A DNA stretch of 39,287 bases from Bacteroidota bacterium (GTDB lineage: Bacteria; Bacteroidota; Bacteroidia; Bacteroidales; VadinHA17), in contig JAAYDB010000029.1 of assembly GCA_012729475.1 (NCBI GenBank), positions 1-39,287 of the forward strand, given 5' to 3'. The notes below the pieces were generated by a model that worked only from the letters and a program-made list of their open reading frames with translations, was not told where the DNA came from and did no database searches. The translations under genes were made by a program, and so were the position numbers. Positions 38,690-39,287 of this stretch are shown piece after piece (positions within the stretch are counted from its first letter, which is position 1; every line of letters starts with the position of its first letter).

Positions 38690-39166
38690 AATTTTGTTTT
38701 TATTTAATTGTTCTTCTAACCATTTCCTTTTTTGAGGATTATTAATCCAGCCATATATAGTTGCTTTTGTTACACCAAAAATATTGGCAAGTTCCTTTAT
38801 ATCCTTACCATATATTAATTTATATTTTGTTGGGCGTCCTTTTATGGTATTTTCTTCTCCGTCTGTATTATGTAATGGTTCATGGCATTTTCTACATACT
38901 GCTAATAAATTATTTAATTCATGATTATTTTTGTTTCCATCTATATGGTGAACTATCATAGCTGGTTCTCCACAGATTTCACATTTGCCTTTTGTTCTTT
39001 TTAAAACTTCAATTCTTGCTCTTTTAAAATCTGCATGATTTGGATATTGAGAAGTACCGCCATTCCAACGAGGATTATTTTCACCAATCATTGCTTTTCT
39101 TCTACCCTCTCGAAACTCTTTATCTCTTTTGATTTTTCTATTAATTGTTTTTTGATATAAATTCAT
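38663..39166 (-). CDS. HNH homing-type endonuclease
   Basis: 167 aa, AGGAG six bases before ATG. The N-terminal part has a NUMOD3-like GENNPRWNGG (28-37). HNH core: CEIC (62-65), VHHIDGNKNNHELNNL (72-87; His73/74 catalytic/metal), CRKCH (91-95). The C-terminal DIKELANIFGVTKATIYGW (122-140) is a HTH. This combination is standard for phage homing or free-standing HNH nucleases. It carries its own promoter and terminator and sits beside the genome joint, with no sign of being in an intron. Confidence 0.85.
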   Translation of the reverse strand: MNLYQKTINRKIKRDKEFREGRRKAMIGENNPRWNGGTSQYPNHADFKRARIEVLKRTKGKCEICGEPAMIVHHIDGNKNNHELNNLLAVCRKCHEPLHNTDGEENTIKGRPTKYKLIYGKDIKELANIFGVTKATIYGWINNPQKRKWLEEQLNKNKIKTDSLPKR

Positions 39167-39287
39167 AACCTTCTCCTTCCTTGGTTATAAAAAATATACC
39201 ATATATTTAAAGTCTTGTCAAATAAATTATGATATTTTAAAGAAAATTTTATAAATATTTTAAAAAACTTTTTAAAAAAGAAGCCCC
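39161..39287. repeat. Direct terminal repeat, right copy
   Basis: Exact copy of bases 1-127; see that entry. Contains the start of the HNH gene and its promoter. When the contig is closed one copy should be removed. Confidence 0.95.
39193..39221 (-). promoter_or_regulatory. Early promoter, right-hand copy
   Basis: Same TTGACA-N17-TATATT as at 33-61, at the position that drives the full HNH gene in this linear view. Confidence 0.85.

Noticed and set aside
1-39287. CRISPR array, integrase or attachment site
   Set aside because: No regularly spaced direct repeats beyond the short iterons and the portal Gln repeats, and no recombinase motif in any frame read.

Overview
This window looks like one complete, circularly permuted phage genome of short-tailed (podovirus-like) type. 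Bases 1-127 are repeated exactly at 39161-39287, so the unit genome is about 39,160 bp. The overlap length of 127 is what a k=127 assembler leaves on a circular contig. It is AT-rich and uses strong Shine-Dalgarno sites (AGGAGG about 5-8 nt from the start), frequent TTG/GTG starts, the standard code, and TTGACA-N17-TATAAT promoters with a TGn extension. The host is a bacterium with signal-peptide and lipoprotein export and cannot be named from this sequence. No integrase, CI-type repressor or tRNA was found, so there is no positive sign of lysogeny.

Nearly every gene is on the minus strand, so the biology reads right to left. A consensus promoter inside the repeat (33-61 = 39193-39221) fires into an HNH endonuclease gene (38663-39166), which ends in its own terminator. 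Then comes the early/replication region (38606-29615): a zinc/HTH regulator, small orphan genes, a RecB/Cas4-like nuclease beside a putative annealing protein, a lambda-O-like initiator with an iteron origin inside its own gene (33000-33193), an N6-adenine-type methyltransferase, a probable helicase loader, a C-terminally short RNA-ligase-like protein and a VRR-NUC nuclease. It closes with a sigma-like protein split over two overlapping frames (region 2 and region 4), followed by a strong terminator (29541-29575).

The late region (29474-878) holds small and large terminase, a zinc ribbon, a P22-type portal, scaffold, coat, a probable head decoration protein, neck/adaptor proteins, a fibronectin protein, a GNAT-like protein, three ejection-type internal proteins (up to 1521 aa) and fibre-like proteins. 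The last structural-looking genes are unusual: four in a row start with signal peptides or a lipobox. The lysis region (about 4859-2909) has small membrane proteins, an M15 peptidase endolysin and a holin candidate, with a promoter-terminator pair making a putative 95-nt RNA just before the endolysin. Three nucleotide or nucleic-acid enzymes (metallophosphoesterase, deoxyribosyltransferase-like, dNTP diphosphohydrolase-like) end the operon.

Two regions run the other way. At 10102-10460 a plus-strand promoter drives two tiny membrane proteins inside the late operon (moron-like). At about 138-840 there is a protein-free 0.7-kb segment with many stem-loops and two H-type pseudoknots. G-U pairs and pseudoknot loop lengths both say it is a plus-strand RNA. 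It is the best candidate here for an undescribed system, comparable in size and setting to the large ornate phage RNAs GOLLD and ROOL.
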